The notes under the pieces are model-generated. The model saw only the letters and a program-made list of their open reading frames with translations. It ran no database searches and was not told the DNA's origin. Made by a program: the position numbers and the translations under genes. From an uncultured Anaerovibrio sp. (lineage in GTDB: Bacteria > Bacillota > Negativicutes > Selenomonadales > Selenomonadaceae), in contig CAKPVW010000037.1 of NCBI GenBank assembly GCA_934196075.1, forward strand, positions 1 to 19,486: a DNA stretch of 19,486 bases, in the 5' to 3' direction. Positions 6,937-14,812 of this stretch are shown piece by piece. How positions within the stretch are numbered: position 1 is the first letter of the stretch; every line of letters starts with the position of its first letter.

Positions 6937-7632
6937 TTACTCCGAAACTTTGGCTTTGCCATCCTTGGCCAGCAAAATAGTCAGCTGATTGCTTTTCAAG
7001 GTATTGTTGTACTGTACTGCCCAGGCATTGCCTGTCAGCACAGCCTTGCCCTGATCCAAACCATAATAGTTCAGCTCGTCACCGCCAGCCTCCATATCAT
7101 TGGGCTGACTTACCACATGAACATTGCCGCGACCCACAAGATGCTCATCCTTGAGGTAACCTTCCATTACATCGGCAGTGAACACGCCGTCCTGAGAAGT
7201 AATGGTTCCTCCTTGAGGTATCAGTACATAATCCTGAGGCTGAAAATATTCCACAACAGCACCGCTAAAGGTTTTGTCCTCCATGGTACCGTATACATCA
7301 CCAGAGGCCACCATATGCTGCTGGGCATCACTGGTAACCTTCTGAGCTGTTACCCGCATGTTTTTGGCGGACTGAGTGGCAATAACATTCCCTTCTACCC
7401 GGCCTTCCTTAGTTTTGGAATTGTACTGAGCCTGCTGGCCGGTTACCTTCAGATCACCCTGTACCATCAATACATCCCCGGTAGCTGTTACTACACCGGT
7501 GGTCATATCATATTCTACATTATCTGCATCTAGAGAAGTAGGCTCCCCCGCTGCAAACAGAGTACCAGTAGCTATCATGCCAGACACGGCTGCCATGGCC
7601 AAAGCTCTGACCAAAGTTCTTTTGTTAAACAT
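6937..7632 (-). CDS. lptA: Periplasmic LPS-transport bridge protein LptA
   Basis: OstA/LptA-fold protein that polymerises through the periplasm to carry LPS from LptC to the outer-membrane translocon LptD. The 231 residues start with a classical signal peptide (basic NKR, hydrophobic stretch about 8-26, likely cleavage after TLFAA). They continue as short beta-strand repeats with many Gly-Asp/Gly-Asn turns (ATGDVLM, VEGNVIAT, ASGDVYG, GRGNVHV, LTGNAWA), the jellyroll pattern of the family. It is somewhat longer than E. coli LptA (about 185), with extra repeat units. Its ATG overlaps the last base of the lptC stop (TAATG), so the two should be translated together. Confidence 0.9.
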   Translation of the reverse strand: MFNKRTLVRALAMAAVSGMIATGTLFAAGEPTSLDADNVEYDMTTGVVTATGDVLMVQGDLKVTGQQAQYNSKTKEGRVEGNVIATQSAKNMRVTAQKVTSDAQQHMVASGDVYGTMEDKTFSGAVVEYFQPQDYVLIPQGGTITSQDGVFTADVMEGYLKDEHLVGRGNVHVVSQPNDMEAGGDELNYYGLDQGKAVLTGNAWAVQYNNTLKSNQLTILLAKDGKAKVSE

Positions 7633-8180
7633 TATTTATTCCCCTTTTCCAAATGGGCATGACCAATAATCTTAAATTTGTTGAAGCCATCCAGAGACTC
7701 AATCCTATCTCCCTGAGCCTTCACCGCATCACTATCCCGCTGCAGTTCTGCACTGCCTATGAGGGCCAGCTGGTTTTCCTGGGCTTTCCACTCCAACTTA
7801 TCTGCTCTGAGATGAGCACCATCGGTACTATCTCCCTTGATGCCTCCCTCTACAGTTAAAAATTTATCCTTGGCCTTATATTGAGCCTTGGGCGCTATCA
7901 CGTGGATGGTGCGACCATCCTCCGTATAGAATTTGGCATCCATATTTGTAATGCTGGCATCCTGAGTATCAATATCTACCTCCATGGATTCAGCTGTCAG
8001 CTCCCACACTTTTCTGCCATCCTTTTCCTCGCTGATGGTATTGCCATTATAGGTCATAACACGCTTCTCCAAAGGCGATGCATCATCAGCAGGCTGAGGT
8101 ACGGACTGTACAGTCCAATAACACAAAGCTGCCAAGGCTGCCACCACAATGCCTATGAGAATTTTATGCGTTTTGGTCAT
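7632..8180 (-). CDS. lptC: LPS export protein LptC
   Basis: Bitopic inner-membrane protein that receives LPS from LptB2FG and passes it to LptA. The 182 residues have one N-terminal membrane segment (about 7-26) with a short cytoplasmic tail, then a periplasmic beta-jellyroll related to LptA (repeated VWELTAESM, IHVIAPKAQY, LTVEGGIKG, IIGHAHLEKG strands). AGAGGT precedes the ATG within the end of the acyltransferase gene. It overlaps that gene by 17 bases and lptA by one. Sequence conservation in this family is low, so the call rests on size, topology and position directly before lptA and lptB. Confidence 0.88.
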   Translation of the reverse strand: MTKTHKILIGIVVAALAALCYWTVQSVPQPADDASPLEKRVMTYNGNTISEEKDGRKVWELTAESMEVDIDTQDASITNMDAKFYTEDGRTIHVIAPKAQYKAKDKFLTVEGGIKGDSTDGAHLRADKLEWKAQENQLALIGSAELQRDSDAVKAQGDRIESLDGFNKFKIIGHAHLEKGNK

Positions 8181-9087
8181 TCTGTACTACCTCTGTCTTT
8201 ACGGTATGATGCTTGATTTTCTGCTGCTCTAGCTTGGTGTTCCAACGCTTTTGGAACCACAGCCACTGAGTAGGATTATCCAGTATCTTTTTCTCCAAAA
8301 TCTTGGTCATCTTATAGGTAAGATTGTACAAATCCCTATCGGAATCTCCTGTATCTTCATACCGAAGAATTTCACCGATTTCTACCCTATGATGTCCGTC
8401 AGGCTGACGAATAATGAAGGCAGGCACCACAGGAGAATTAAATTTTTTGGCAAATACCGCTGCCCCCATAGGGGTAGAGGCGGTCTTACCTAAAAATTCA
8501 ATAAAAGCTCCGCCAGGTCCTGCATCCTGATCAGCCAAAAAGCCCAGTATCTTGCCTTTTTTCAGGGCTTTGGCTGCGGACAAAAGCTCACTGGTTCCTC
8601 GGGAGAATATCTCCACATTGATTCTGGAACGAAGCTCATCCAAAGCATGAGTATAATCCATATTAGGCTGAGGCTTGGCAATGGCTGTCACCGGCATATC
8701 ATTCATGGTAAAGGAAGCAGAAAGCCACTCCCAATTTCCTACATGACCAGTAAGTACCACCACGCCCCGCTTTTCAGCCAGAGCCTGCTCCATTCTTTCC
8801 AAATGATCAATCTCTATGTATTTGGAAAAATTCTTCTTATTCAGGGCCGGCATATAGAGAACCTCCATGAAATTCCGCCCCATATTTATAAAGGAAAGCC
8901 GTACCAGTCTCTCAGCCTCCTGCTGGGAAATCTGCAAAGATTCCTTCATTTGCTTTATTGCTAAATTACGCTGTTTTTTTATAAGCCTGTAATACAGTAT
9001 GCCTAGGCCCTTGCCCAATACCATCAGCCAGCTATGAGGCATCCTGCACACAATCCAGCTCATAAGCATAAGTAAATTATATACCAT
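8164..9087 (-). CDS. lpxL: Lipid A late acyltransferase, LpxL/HtrB family
   Basis: Membrane-associated acyltransferase expected to add a secondary acyl chain to KDO-lipid A at the inner membrane. The 307-residue length is typical. A hydrophobic N-terminal region (about 1-32) precedes the catalytic HX4E motif TGHVGNWE (His115, Glu120) and later family stretches FLADQDAG, FIEFLGKTASTPMGA and the C-terminal PTQWLWFQKRWNTK. A strong site GGAGGAG lies five bases before ATG 9087, and a near-consensus promoter about 36 bases upstream. It is the only late acyltransferase in the cluster. Whether it acts as LpxL or LpxM, and which chain it uses, cannot be read from sequence; relatives also include glycolipid acyltransferases, but the neighbours argue for lipid A. 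Confidence 0.88.
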   Translation of the reverse strand: MVYNLLMLMSWIVCRMPHSWLMVLGKGLGILYYRLIKKQRNLAIKQMKESLQISQQEAERLVRLSFINMGRNFMEVLYMPALNKKNFSKYIEIDHLERMEQALAEKRGVVVLTGHVGNWEWLSASFTMNDMPVTAIAKPQPNMDYTHALDELRSRINVEIFSRGTSELLSAAKALKKGKILGFLADQDAGPGGAFIEFLGKTASTPMGAAVFAKKFNSPVVPAFIIRQPDGHHRVEIGEILRYEDTGDSDRDLYNLTYKMTKILEKKILDNPTQWLWFQKRWNTKLEQQKIKHHTVKTEVVQNDQNA

Positions 9088-9122
9088 TAAAACTCCTCCG
9101 CAACGATAAAATGTGCTGATTT

Positions 9123-9152
9123 ATTATAACCCCTAAAGGCTGCCGTTGTCAG
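9123..9152 (-). promoter_or_regulatory. Internal sigma-70/A-type promoter before lpxL
   Basis: On the minus strand CTGACA (9152-9147, five of six) is followed after 18 bases by a perfect TATAAT (9128-9123). It sits in the 105-base kdsC-lpxL gap, the longest in the LPS run. Transcription would start near 9115, leaving a leader of about 28 bases with the GGAGGAG ribosome site. It would let lpxL, the Lpt genes and those beyond be expressed apart from the lpxA-to-kdsC block. Confidence 0.7.
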
Positions 9153-9192
9153 ATTTATTTTACTCAACACATCTGAATTGGGACTGAAAGAT

Positions 9193-9753
9193 TTATTGGG
9201 CATAATTAGGTATGGACTTGGCTCCTGCAAAGGCGTCCACCAACTGCTGCCACTTGCCCTGAGTCTTCAGAATCAATTCGGCAATTTCTCTGATAACACC
9301 ATATCCACCATTGTTGGAGGAAATAACATGAGAAACTGCTCTCACCTCAGGCTGGGCATCCCCGGTACAGCAAGCAAGACCAGCCTGCATCAGCAGGGAC
9401 AAATCATTCAGGTCATCACCAATATAGGCAATTTCCTTATTAGTCAGCCCAATTTCTTCCTTTATTTTCTGCCAGGCCTCCCGCTTATCTTTGACCCCCT
9501 GCCATACACTATCAATCTTCAACTCTGCAGCCCGTCTCTCCACAATCTCAGATTTTCGTCCTGTAATAATAGCAGTTTTGAGACCGGCAGTATGGAGCAT
9601 GGTAATCCCCATGCCATCCTTCACTGAGAATTCCTTGACGGCTTCTCCCTCGGGACCAATATATATCCGGCCATCTGTCATAGTACCATCTACATCCATA
9701 ACTACCATGCGGATTCTGGCAGCTCGTTCCAATGCATCTGCTCTAAATTCCAT
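9193..9753 (-). CDS. kdsC: KDO-8-phosphate phosphatase KdsC
   Basis: HAD-superfamily phosphatase that releases phosphate from KDO-8-phosphate, the step between KdsA and KdsB. The 186-residue protein has motif I DVDGTMTDG (Asp20 nucleophile, Asp22 acid/base), motif II ITGR, and motif IV GDDLND (112-117). There is no large cap domain, as expected for this tetrameric subclass. I set the start at ATG 9753 because GGGAG lies nine bases upstream; a TTG at 9762 would abut that site directly. With this start the gene begins one base after the kdsD stop. It is the last of the four KDO-pathway genes and is followed by a promoter-bearing gap. Confidence 0.93.
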   Translation of the reverse strand: MEFRADALERAARIRMVVMDVDGTMTDGRIYIGPEGEAVKEFSVKDGMGITMLHTAGLKTAIITGRKSEIVERRAAELKIDSVWQGVKDKREAWQKIKEEIGLTNKEIAYIGDDLNDLSLLMQAGLACCTGDAQPEVRAVSHVISSNNGGYGVIREIAELILKTQGKWQQLVDAFAGAKSIPNYAQ

Positions 9754-9754
9754 C

Positions 9755-10723
9755 TCAGACAACTCCCTGTCGCAACAAATCAGTCAAATGAACAATACCT
9801 ATTGGCTGTCCTGCCTCGTCAATAACCGGCAGTACCGTAATCGGTCTAGGCTTGTGCTTCTCCATAACAGAAAGAGCTTCTGCTGCCAGCTTGTCCTTGG
9901 TAATGGTCTGAGGAGATTTGGTCATCATATTCTCTACCGCCTCGTTCAAGAATTGGCTGCCCTTGGCCAAGCCGCGTCGAATATCTCCATCTGTTACCAA
10001 GCCAATAAATTTGCCATCCTCATCCACTACAGAGGTAGCTCCCAACCCCTTGTCAGTCATCATAAACAGGGCTTCCTGAGCAGTATGTCCACAGTGAATA
10101 ATAGGATTGTCCTCACCGCTATGCATAACATTCTCTACAGTCAGCAAAAGTTTTCTGCCCAGAGAACCACCGGGATGAAACAGGGCAAAATCCTGCTTGG
10201 TAAAATTTCTTGCCTCTAGGAGTGCCACGGTAATGGCATCACCCATAGCCAATGTAGCGGTGGTGCTGGCTGTTGGTGCCAATCCCAAAGGACAAGCCTC
10301 CCGTTCTACAGCAATATTGACAAAATAGTCTGCATTACGGCCCAAGGTGGATTCTCTACGGCCGCACATAGCAATAATCTTGGCTCCAATGCGCTTAATA
10401 ATAGGCAGAATATTTACCACCTCAGTGCTTTCACCGCTATTGGAAATAGCAATAACCACATCATCAGCAGTAACCATGCCCAAATCACCATGAAAGGCCT
10501 CTGCCGGATGCATAAAAAAGGCTGGTGTGCCAGTGCTGGCTAGACTAGCCGCAATTTTTCTGCCTATATGCCCAGATTTGCCCATGCCAGTTACCACTAC
10601 TCGGGCATGACAATCCAAAATGCAATTTACCGCAGCCTCAAATTCATCATCTATACGCTCAATCAGCTTGGTAACAGAAGCCGCCTCTATTTTCAAAGTT
10701 TCAATAGCTGAATCCTTAATCAT
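9755..10723 (-). CDS. kdsD: D-arabinose 5-phosphate isomerase KdsD
   Basis: Converts ribulose 5-phosphate to arabinose 5-phosphate, the sugar substrate of KdsA. The 322 residues contain a SIS domain (about 40-170) with GMGKSGHIGRKIAASLASTG (46-65), HPAEAFHGDLGM (72-83) and ISNSGES (93-99); then the family motif HPGGSLGRKLL (183-193); then two CBS domains (about 198-255 and 263-320) that probably sense a nucleotide or sugar. GAGGGG stands six bases before ATG 10723. It lies 15 bases after kdsA. The context fixes the LPS role rather than the sugar-alcohol paralogue GutQ. Confidence 0.94.
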   Translation of the reverse strand: MIKDSAIETLKIEAASVTKLIERIDDEFEAAVNCILDCHARVVVTGMGKSGHIGRKIAASLASTGTPAFFMHPAEAFHGDLGMVTADDVVIAISNSGESTEVVNILPIIKRIGAKIIAMCGRRESTLGRNADYFVNIAVEREACPLGLAPTASTTATLAMGDAITVALLEARNFTKQDFALFHPGGSLGRKLLLTVENVMHSGEDNPIIHCGHTAQEALFMMTDKGLGATSVVDEDGKFIGLVTDGDIRRGLAKGSQFLNEAVENMMTKSPQTITKDKLAAEALSVMEKHKPRPITVLPVIDEAGQPIGIVHLTDLLRQGVV

Positions 10724-10738
10724 ATATTTCCCCTCTAA

Positions 10739-11566
10739 TTACTTCAAATGCTTACGAACGACCTCATGAATAGCCAAAGCATCCTTGAGCAAATCTTCCA
10801 GCTTGTCTAGATAAACCATATTTGGTCCATCACAGAGAGCCTCCTCAGGATTATCATGAACCTCCATAAAGAGAGCATCCACACCAGCACCTACAGCAGC
10901 CCGCACCAAATTTGGCACAAACTCCCGATTGCCAGCAGAGCAGGTACCTGCACCACCAGGCAGCTGTACACTATGGGTGCCATCAAATACTACTGGGTAG
11001 CCAAAGGAACGCATAATAGGGAAGGTACGCATATCTACTACCAGATTGTTGTAGCCAAAGGAAGCGCCACGCTCTGTAAGAAGAATCTGAGAACAGCCGC
11101 CTTCATGCAGCTTGTCTACTACATTACGCATATCCCCTGGAGCCATAAACTGGCCCTTTTTCACATTAACTACCGCACCACTCTGGGCTGCTGCATAAAG
11201 AAGATCCGTCTGACGGCAAAGGAACGCCGGAATCTGAATAATATCTGCCACCTTGGCAACAGGAGCAATCTGCTCCTCGGTATGTACATCAGTAACAATA
11301 GGAACCTGCAGCTCATCCTTAATGGTCTTGAGCATCTCCAAGCCCTTTTTCAGACCTGGCCCACGAAAGCCATTGAAGGAGGAACGATTAGCCTTATCAA
11401 AAGAAGCCTTGAATACATAAGGGATGCCCAAACGATCAGTGATTTCCTTGATAGTTCTGCCAATAAGCAAACATCTGTCCAGCCCTTCCAAAACACATGG
11501 GCCTGCCAATAAGGCCAAAGGCTGTCCATTACCTATCGAAAAATTTCCTACCTGTACAGTATTCAT
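10739..11566 (-). CDS. kdsA: 3-deoxy-8-phosphooctulonate synthase KdsA, metal-dependent class
   Basis: Cytoplasmic TIM-barrel enzyme that condenses phosphoenolpyruvate with arabinose 5-phosphate to KDO-8-phosphate. The 275 residues carry AGPCVLE (21-27), [12 protein letters not shown] (52-63) and [11 protein letters not shown] (195-205). Cys24, His198, Glu235 and Asp246 keep exactly the spacing of the metal ligands Cys11, His185, Glu222 and Asp233 of the Aquifex enzyme (174, 37 and 11 residues apart), whereas the E. coli type has Asn in place of the Cys. It should therefore need a divalent metal. AAGGGTGG precedes the ATG. It lies between kdsB (22 bases) and kdsD (15 bases). Confidence 0.96.
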   Translation of the reverse strand: MNTVQVGNFSIGNGQPLALLAGPCVLEGLDRCLLIGRTIKEITDRLGIPYVFKASFDKANRSSFNGFRGPGLKKGLEMLKTIKDELQVPIVTDVHTEEQIAPVAKVADIIQIPAFLCRQTDLLYAAAQSGAVVNVKKGQFMAPGDMRNVVDKLHEGGCSQILLTERGASFGYNNLVVDMRTFPIMRSFGYPVVFDGTHSVQLPGGAGTCSAGNREFVPNLVRAAVGAGVDALFMEVHDNPEEALCDGPNMVYLDKLEDLLKDALAIHEVVRKHLK

Positions 11567-11588
11567 AATATACCACCCTTCCCCAGCA

Positions 11589-12320
11589 TTAAAGCCGTTC
11601 CTGATACAATTTATTTACCTCAGCCAAATCCTCAGGAGTATCAACTCCTACAAAATGAAAATCTGTAGCAATTACCTTAATTTTATAACCATTTTCCAAA
11701 GCCCGCAGCTGCTCCAGGGATTCTGTCTGCTCCAACTCCGTAGGCTGCATTTTTGCATAGTTTAGTAGAAAATCCCGCTTGTAGGCGTAAATGCCAATAT
11801 GCTTGTACACCACCGCTCCAGTATTTTCCCTTGGATATGGCAACAAAGAGCGAGAGAAATACAACGCATAACCATTTTTATCCGTTACAACCTTTACATT
11901 GTTGGGATTTTTCATTTCCTCCACATCGGTCATAGGGGATTTGACAGTAGCCATCTGCAGCTCAGTGTCTTCATCAAAAGCTGCCGCCAGAGCATCTATC
12001 AAATCTGGCTCTATCAATGGTTCATCTCCCTGCACATTGATAATCAACTCTGCCTCTGGGTGGGCTGCTGCCACCTCTGCCAACCTATCTGTACCAGTAG
12101 GATGATTTTTGGCGGTCATCATGGCCTGTCCGCCATGAGATACCAATGCATCATAGACTCTTTCATCATCCACCGCCGCAATAACTCCTGACAGCCTTTT
12201 GGCCTTGGAGGCCTGCTCATATACTCTGACTATCATAGGTTTGCCTGCTATATCAGCCAGTGGCTTACCAGGCAATCTGGTAGAAGCATATCTGGCAGGA
12301 ATTACACACAATGTATTCAT
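11589..12320 (-). CDS. kdsB: CMP-KDO synthetase KdsB
   Basis: Activates KDO with CTP to give CMP-KDO, the donor used by WaaA. The 243 residues show the nucleotidyltransferase N-terminus [15 protein letters not shown] (7-21), [11 protein letters not shown] (73-83), NVQGDEPLI (95-103, with the metal-binding Asp99), the [11 protein letters not shown] substrate loop and the C-terminal [11 protein letters not shown]. Its ATG overlaps the stop of the waaA-lpxK gene by 4 bases (12317-12320), so expression of donor synthesis and transfer is probably coupled. Confidence 0.96.
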   Translation of the reverse strand: MNTLCVIPARYASTRLPGKPLADIAGKPMIVRVYEQASKAKRLSGVIAAVDDERVYDALVSHGGQAMMTAKNHPTGTDRLAEVAAAHPEAELIINVQGDEPLIEPDLIDALAAAFDEDTELQMATVKSPMTDVEEMKNPNNVKVVTDKNGYALYFSRSLLPYPRENTGAVVYKHIGIYAYKRDFLLNYAKMQPTELEQTESLEQLRALENGYKIKVIATDFHFVGVDTPEDLAEVNKLYQERL

Positions 12321-14800
12321 TTCTTTTCTGACCCCCTGAAAAAATCTTCTATTCGCTGCTGCAGCAGCTGACCTATCTGCTGGCCTTCATCCTGCATTAC
12401 CACCTCTACGGTAATTACATAGATAGGCAGATTCCCCTCTTTTTCCGGCAAGCGAGGCAGCTTTACAGCATCCTTCTCAGTAGTTGCTATAGCTTCAGCC
12501 CCTTCACGAATGGCCTGATCCATGGCATCTTGAATTTCCTGCAGGGTATATTCGTGATGGTCTGGAAAACGAAAGCTTTCTATAACCTCAGCCCCGGAAT
12601 TGCACAAAGTCTGCTCAAAGGAAGCCGGATTGCCAATAGCTGATAGGGCAATAATCTTTTTCCCTTTGATAATATCAATAGGCGAACCCTCGCTGGCAAT
12701 GTTTTTCACCCAGTCCCCCAGCTCAATACAGGCCTGAGGCTGATGAATACTCTCTACTACCACCGGATTCTTGCCGTACTCCGCAATCTTTTTGCGTATA
12801 TAAGCAATGGAGCCTGGCTCTGCTTGATCTACCTTGGTTAAGAGGCAAACATCAGCCCTGCTAAGATGAGATAATGGCTCCCGCAGGGTGCCTCTTGGCA
12901 GAATATGACCATTGCCAAATACATTGACAGCATCTATCAGTACCACATCCAGATTGCGCTCCAGCTGCCAATGCTGATAGCCATCATCCAAAATAGCCAC
13001 CTGTGCCCCAAAGTGTTCTACAGCATACTGACCAGTCTTGGCACGTTCCGGCCCAATCAACACAGGTACATTGGGCAGATGCTTGGCCAGCATAAAGGCC
13101 TCGTCCCCAGCCGTGGCTGCGTCCATCTTCAGCTCATGTCCATCAGAGACAACACCTATTTCTCCCTGCCATTTGGCTCGATAGCCTCGATTGAGAATAA
13201 CCACCTTGTAGCCCATATCTCGAATAGCCTTGGCCAGTCGCTGGGCTGTAGGGGTTTTGCCGGTGCCTCCCACGGTAATATTGCCTAGGCTGATTACATA
13301 ACAAGACAGCTTTTTCTTGGTAAATAAACCGCTGCTATAACAGGTCAGCTTGATATTCAACAAAAAACCGTAAATATAAGCACAGCCATGGAGAAAAGCT
13401 ACCATAGCTTTCAGCCCAAAGCCCTGAGGCTCTCGACAATGTATTAATTGCATAAAATAAGTCTGAAAATTCTCCAGCTTATCTATAGCCTTAACCTTGT
13501 CCTTGGCTTCACAGCGATCCAGCAAATCATGGAGAATCACTGCTGTTCTACGAGCGGCACCTCGATTTTCAGCACATATTTTCAGGGTTTCCTGCTCCAT
13601 GCGTCTCCGTTCTGCCACATTGACAAAAAGCTCCGAGGCTGCTTTGACCAGCTCTTCCTGATCCTTTACTGTAACCACCGCTTTGCGGTTGGAAAAAAGC
13701 AGATGTGTGTCTTTAAAATTAAACATATGAGGCCCTACAATAATAGCCTTGCCATGGGCAGCAGGCTCCAAAATATTGTGACCGCCGTGAGGTATCAAAC
13801 TGCCTCCTACAAATATCACATCACCAATACTATAAACCTTGCCCAACTCTCCAATAGTATTGAGGATAACTACGTCATGTCCCTGGGCTGGCTTCTCCTG
13901 CAGCTGAGTTCTAGTGGCAGAGGTAAAGCCTCTCTGCTGACACATGGTTTGGATAGCACCAGTCCGCAGCACAGCTCGAGGAGCAATAACTAGGCGAGCC
14001 TTGGGATGAGTTTTGCGAATCCCCTCAAAGGCTGCCAATATCTGTTCCTCCTCACCCTTGTGCGTAGAGCCAGCTAGAAAAATACCTTCATTATCCTCCA
14101 ACCCCAGCTCTCGAATCAGCTGTTGCTTTTCCTCAGGACTAACATTGGTATAAGTCTGATCAAATTTGGTATTGCCCGTAACAGTTACCAAGTCCTTGCT
14201 TGCTCCCAGACGCAAAATATTTTCTGCATCCACTGAGGACTGCATGGCAAAATACTTAATAGTATCCAGCATATCATACCAAATACTATGTAAATAACGA
14301 TATCTTGATACACTTTTTTCACTAATGCGTCCATTAACCATCATTACTGGAATATCCAGCTTCTTGGCTGCCTGAAGGAAATTTGGCCAAAGTTCAGTCT
14401 CTACAGGCATAAATGCCCTTGGACGAACCTTATAAAGAAGATGGGCCGAAAGCCAAGGCAGGTCAAAAGGAAAATGAATGATACTATCTGCATCCTTGAT
14501 GATCCTATTGGCCATTTCGTAGCCACTGTTGGTAAAAACAGACACCAAAATAGGTGTGTTAGGAAATTCTCGACGAAATTCCTTGATAAGGGGGCTGGCT
14601 GCCACAATTTCTCCCACAGAGGCTGCATGAACCCATATACAATTTTTGCGGGCAACCTTGTCCAGGGCATGCTGAGGCAAAAATCCCAGCTGCTGCTTTA
14701 TTCGATTAACAAAGCCCTTTTCTCTAATGGCCCGCACGCAGAAGGCAGGTATCATCAAAATAACTACCAATACTGCTGCTACATTATATAATAGTCGCAT
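12317..14800 (-). CDS. waaA-lpxK: Fused KDO transferase (WaaA) and tetraacyldisaccharide 4'-kinase (LpxK)
   Basis: One uninterrupted 827-residue frame holds two complete enzymes. Residues about 1-430 are WaaA/KdtA (GT30): an N-terminal membrane anchor (about 4-22), HAASVGE with the probable catalytic base Glu64, PVETELWPN (132-140), GNTKFD (209-214), FLAGSTHKGEEE (241-252) and the donor-site VGGSLIPHGGHNILEPAAHG (331-350). After a link at about 430-455, residues to 827 are LpxK: a membrane-contact helix (about 464-482), P-loop GNITVGGTGKTP (506-517), DDGYQHWQLERNLD (605-618) and FPDHHEYT (745-752). LpxK adds the 4'-phosphate that makes lipid IVA, and WaaA then adds KDO, so consecutive steps share one chain, with the later step at the N-terminus. 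Each half has normal family length. AAGGAGA lies seven bases before the ATG, 12 bases after msbA. Confidence 0.95.
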   Translation of the reverse strand: MRLLYNVAAVLVVILMIPAFCVRAIREKGFVNRIKQQLGFLPQHALDKVARKNCIWVHAASVGEIVAASPLIKEFRREFPNTPILVSVFTNSGYEMANRIIKDADSIIHFPFDLPWLSAHLLYKVRPRAFMPVETELWPNFLQAAKKLDIPVMMVNGRISEKSVSRYRYLHSIWYDMLDTIKYFAMQSSVDAENILRLGASKDLVTVTGNTKFDQTYTNVSPEEKQQLIRELGLEDNEGIFLAGSTHKGEEEQILAAFEGIRKTHPKARLVIAPRAVLRTGAIQTMCQQRGFTSATRTQLQEKPAQGHDVVILNTIGELGKVYSIGDVIFVGGSLIPHGGHNILEPAAHGKAIIVGPHMFNFKDTHLLFSNRKAVVTVKDQEELVKAASELFVNVAERRRMEQETLKICAENRGAARRTAVILHDLLDRCEAKDKVKAIDKLENFQTYFMQLIHCREPQGFGLKAMVAFLHGCAYIYGFLLNIKLTCYSSGLFTKKKLSCYVISLGNITVGGTGKTPTAQRLAKAIRDMGYKVVILNRGYRAKWQGEIGVVSDGHELKMDAATAGDEAFMLAKHLPNVPVLIGPERAKTGQYAVEHFGAQVAILDDGYQHWQLERNLDVVLIDAVNVFGNGHILPRGTLREPLSHLSRADVCLLTKVDQAEPGSIAYIRKKIAEYGKNPVVVESIHQPQACIELGDWVKNIASEGSPIDIIKGKKIIALSAIGNPASFEQTLCNSGAEVIESFRFPDHHEYTLQEIQDAMDQAIREGAEAIATTEKDAVKLPRLPEKEGNLPIYVITVEVVMQDEGQQIGQLLQQRIEDFFRGSEKK

Positions 14801-14812
14801 AAAAGCGTCTCC

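Noticed and set aside
9754..9762. TTG start and 8-base overlap of kdsC with kdsD
   Set aside because: The only ribosome-like GGGAG would touch the TTG directly; ATG 9753 is well spaced from it.
12317..14800. The WaaA-LpxK join as a sequencing error that lost a stop codon
   Set aside because: Both halves are of normal length in the same frame, the link is coding-like, and there is no second ribosome site with an ATG at the start of the LpxK part that I would prefer. A true fusion is the simpler reading.
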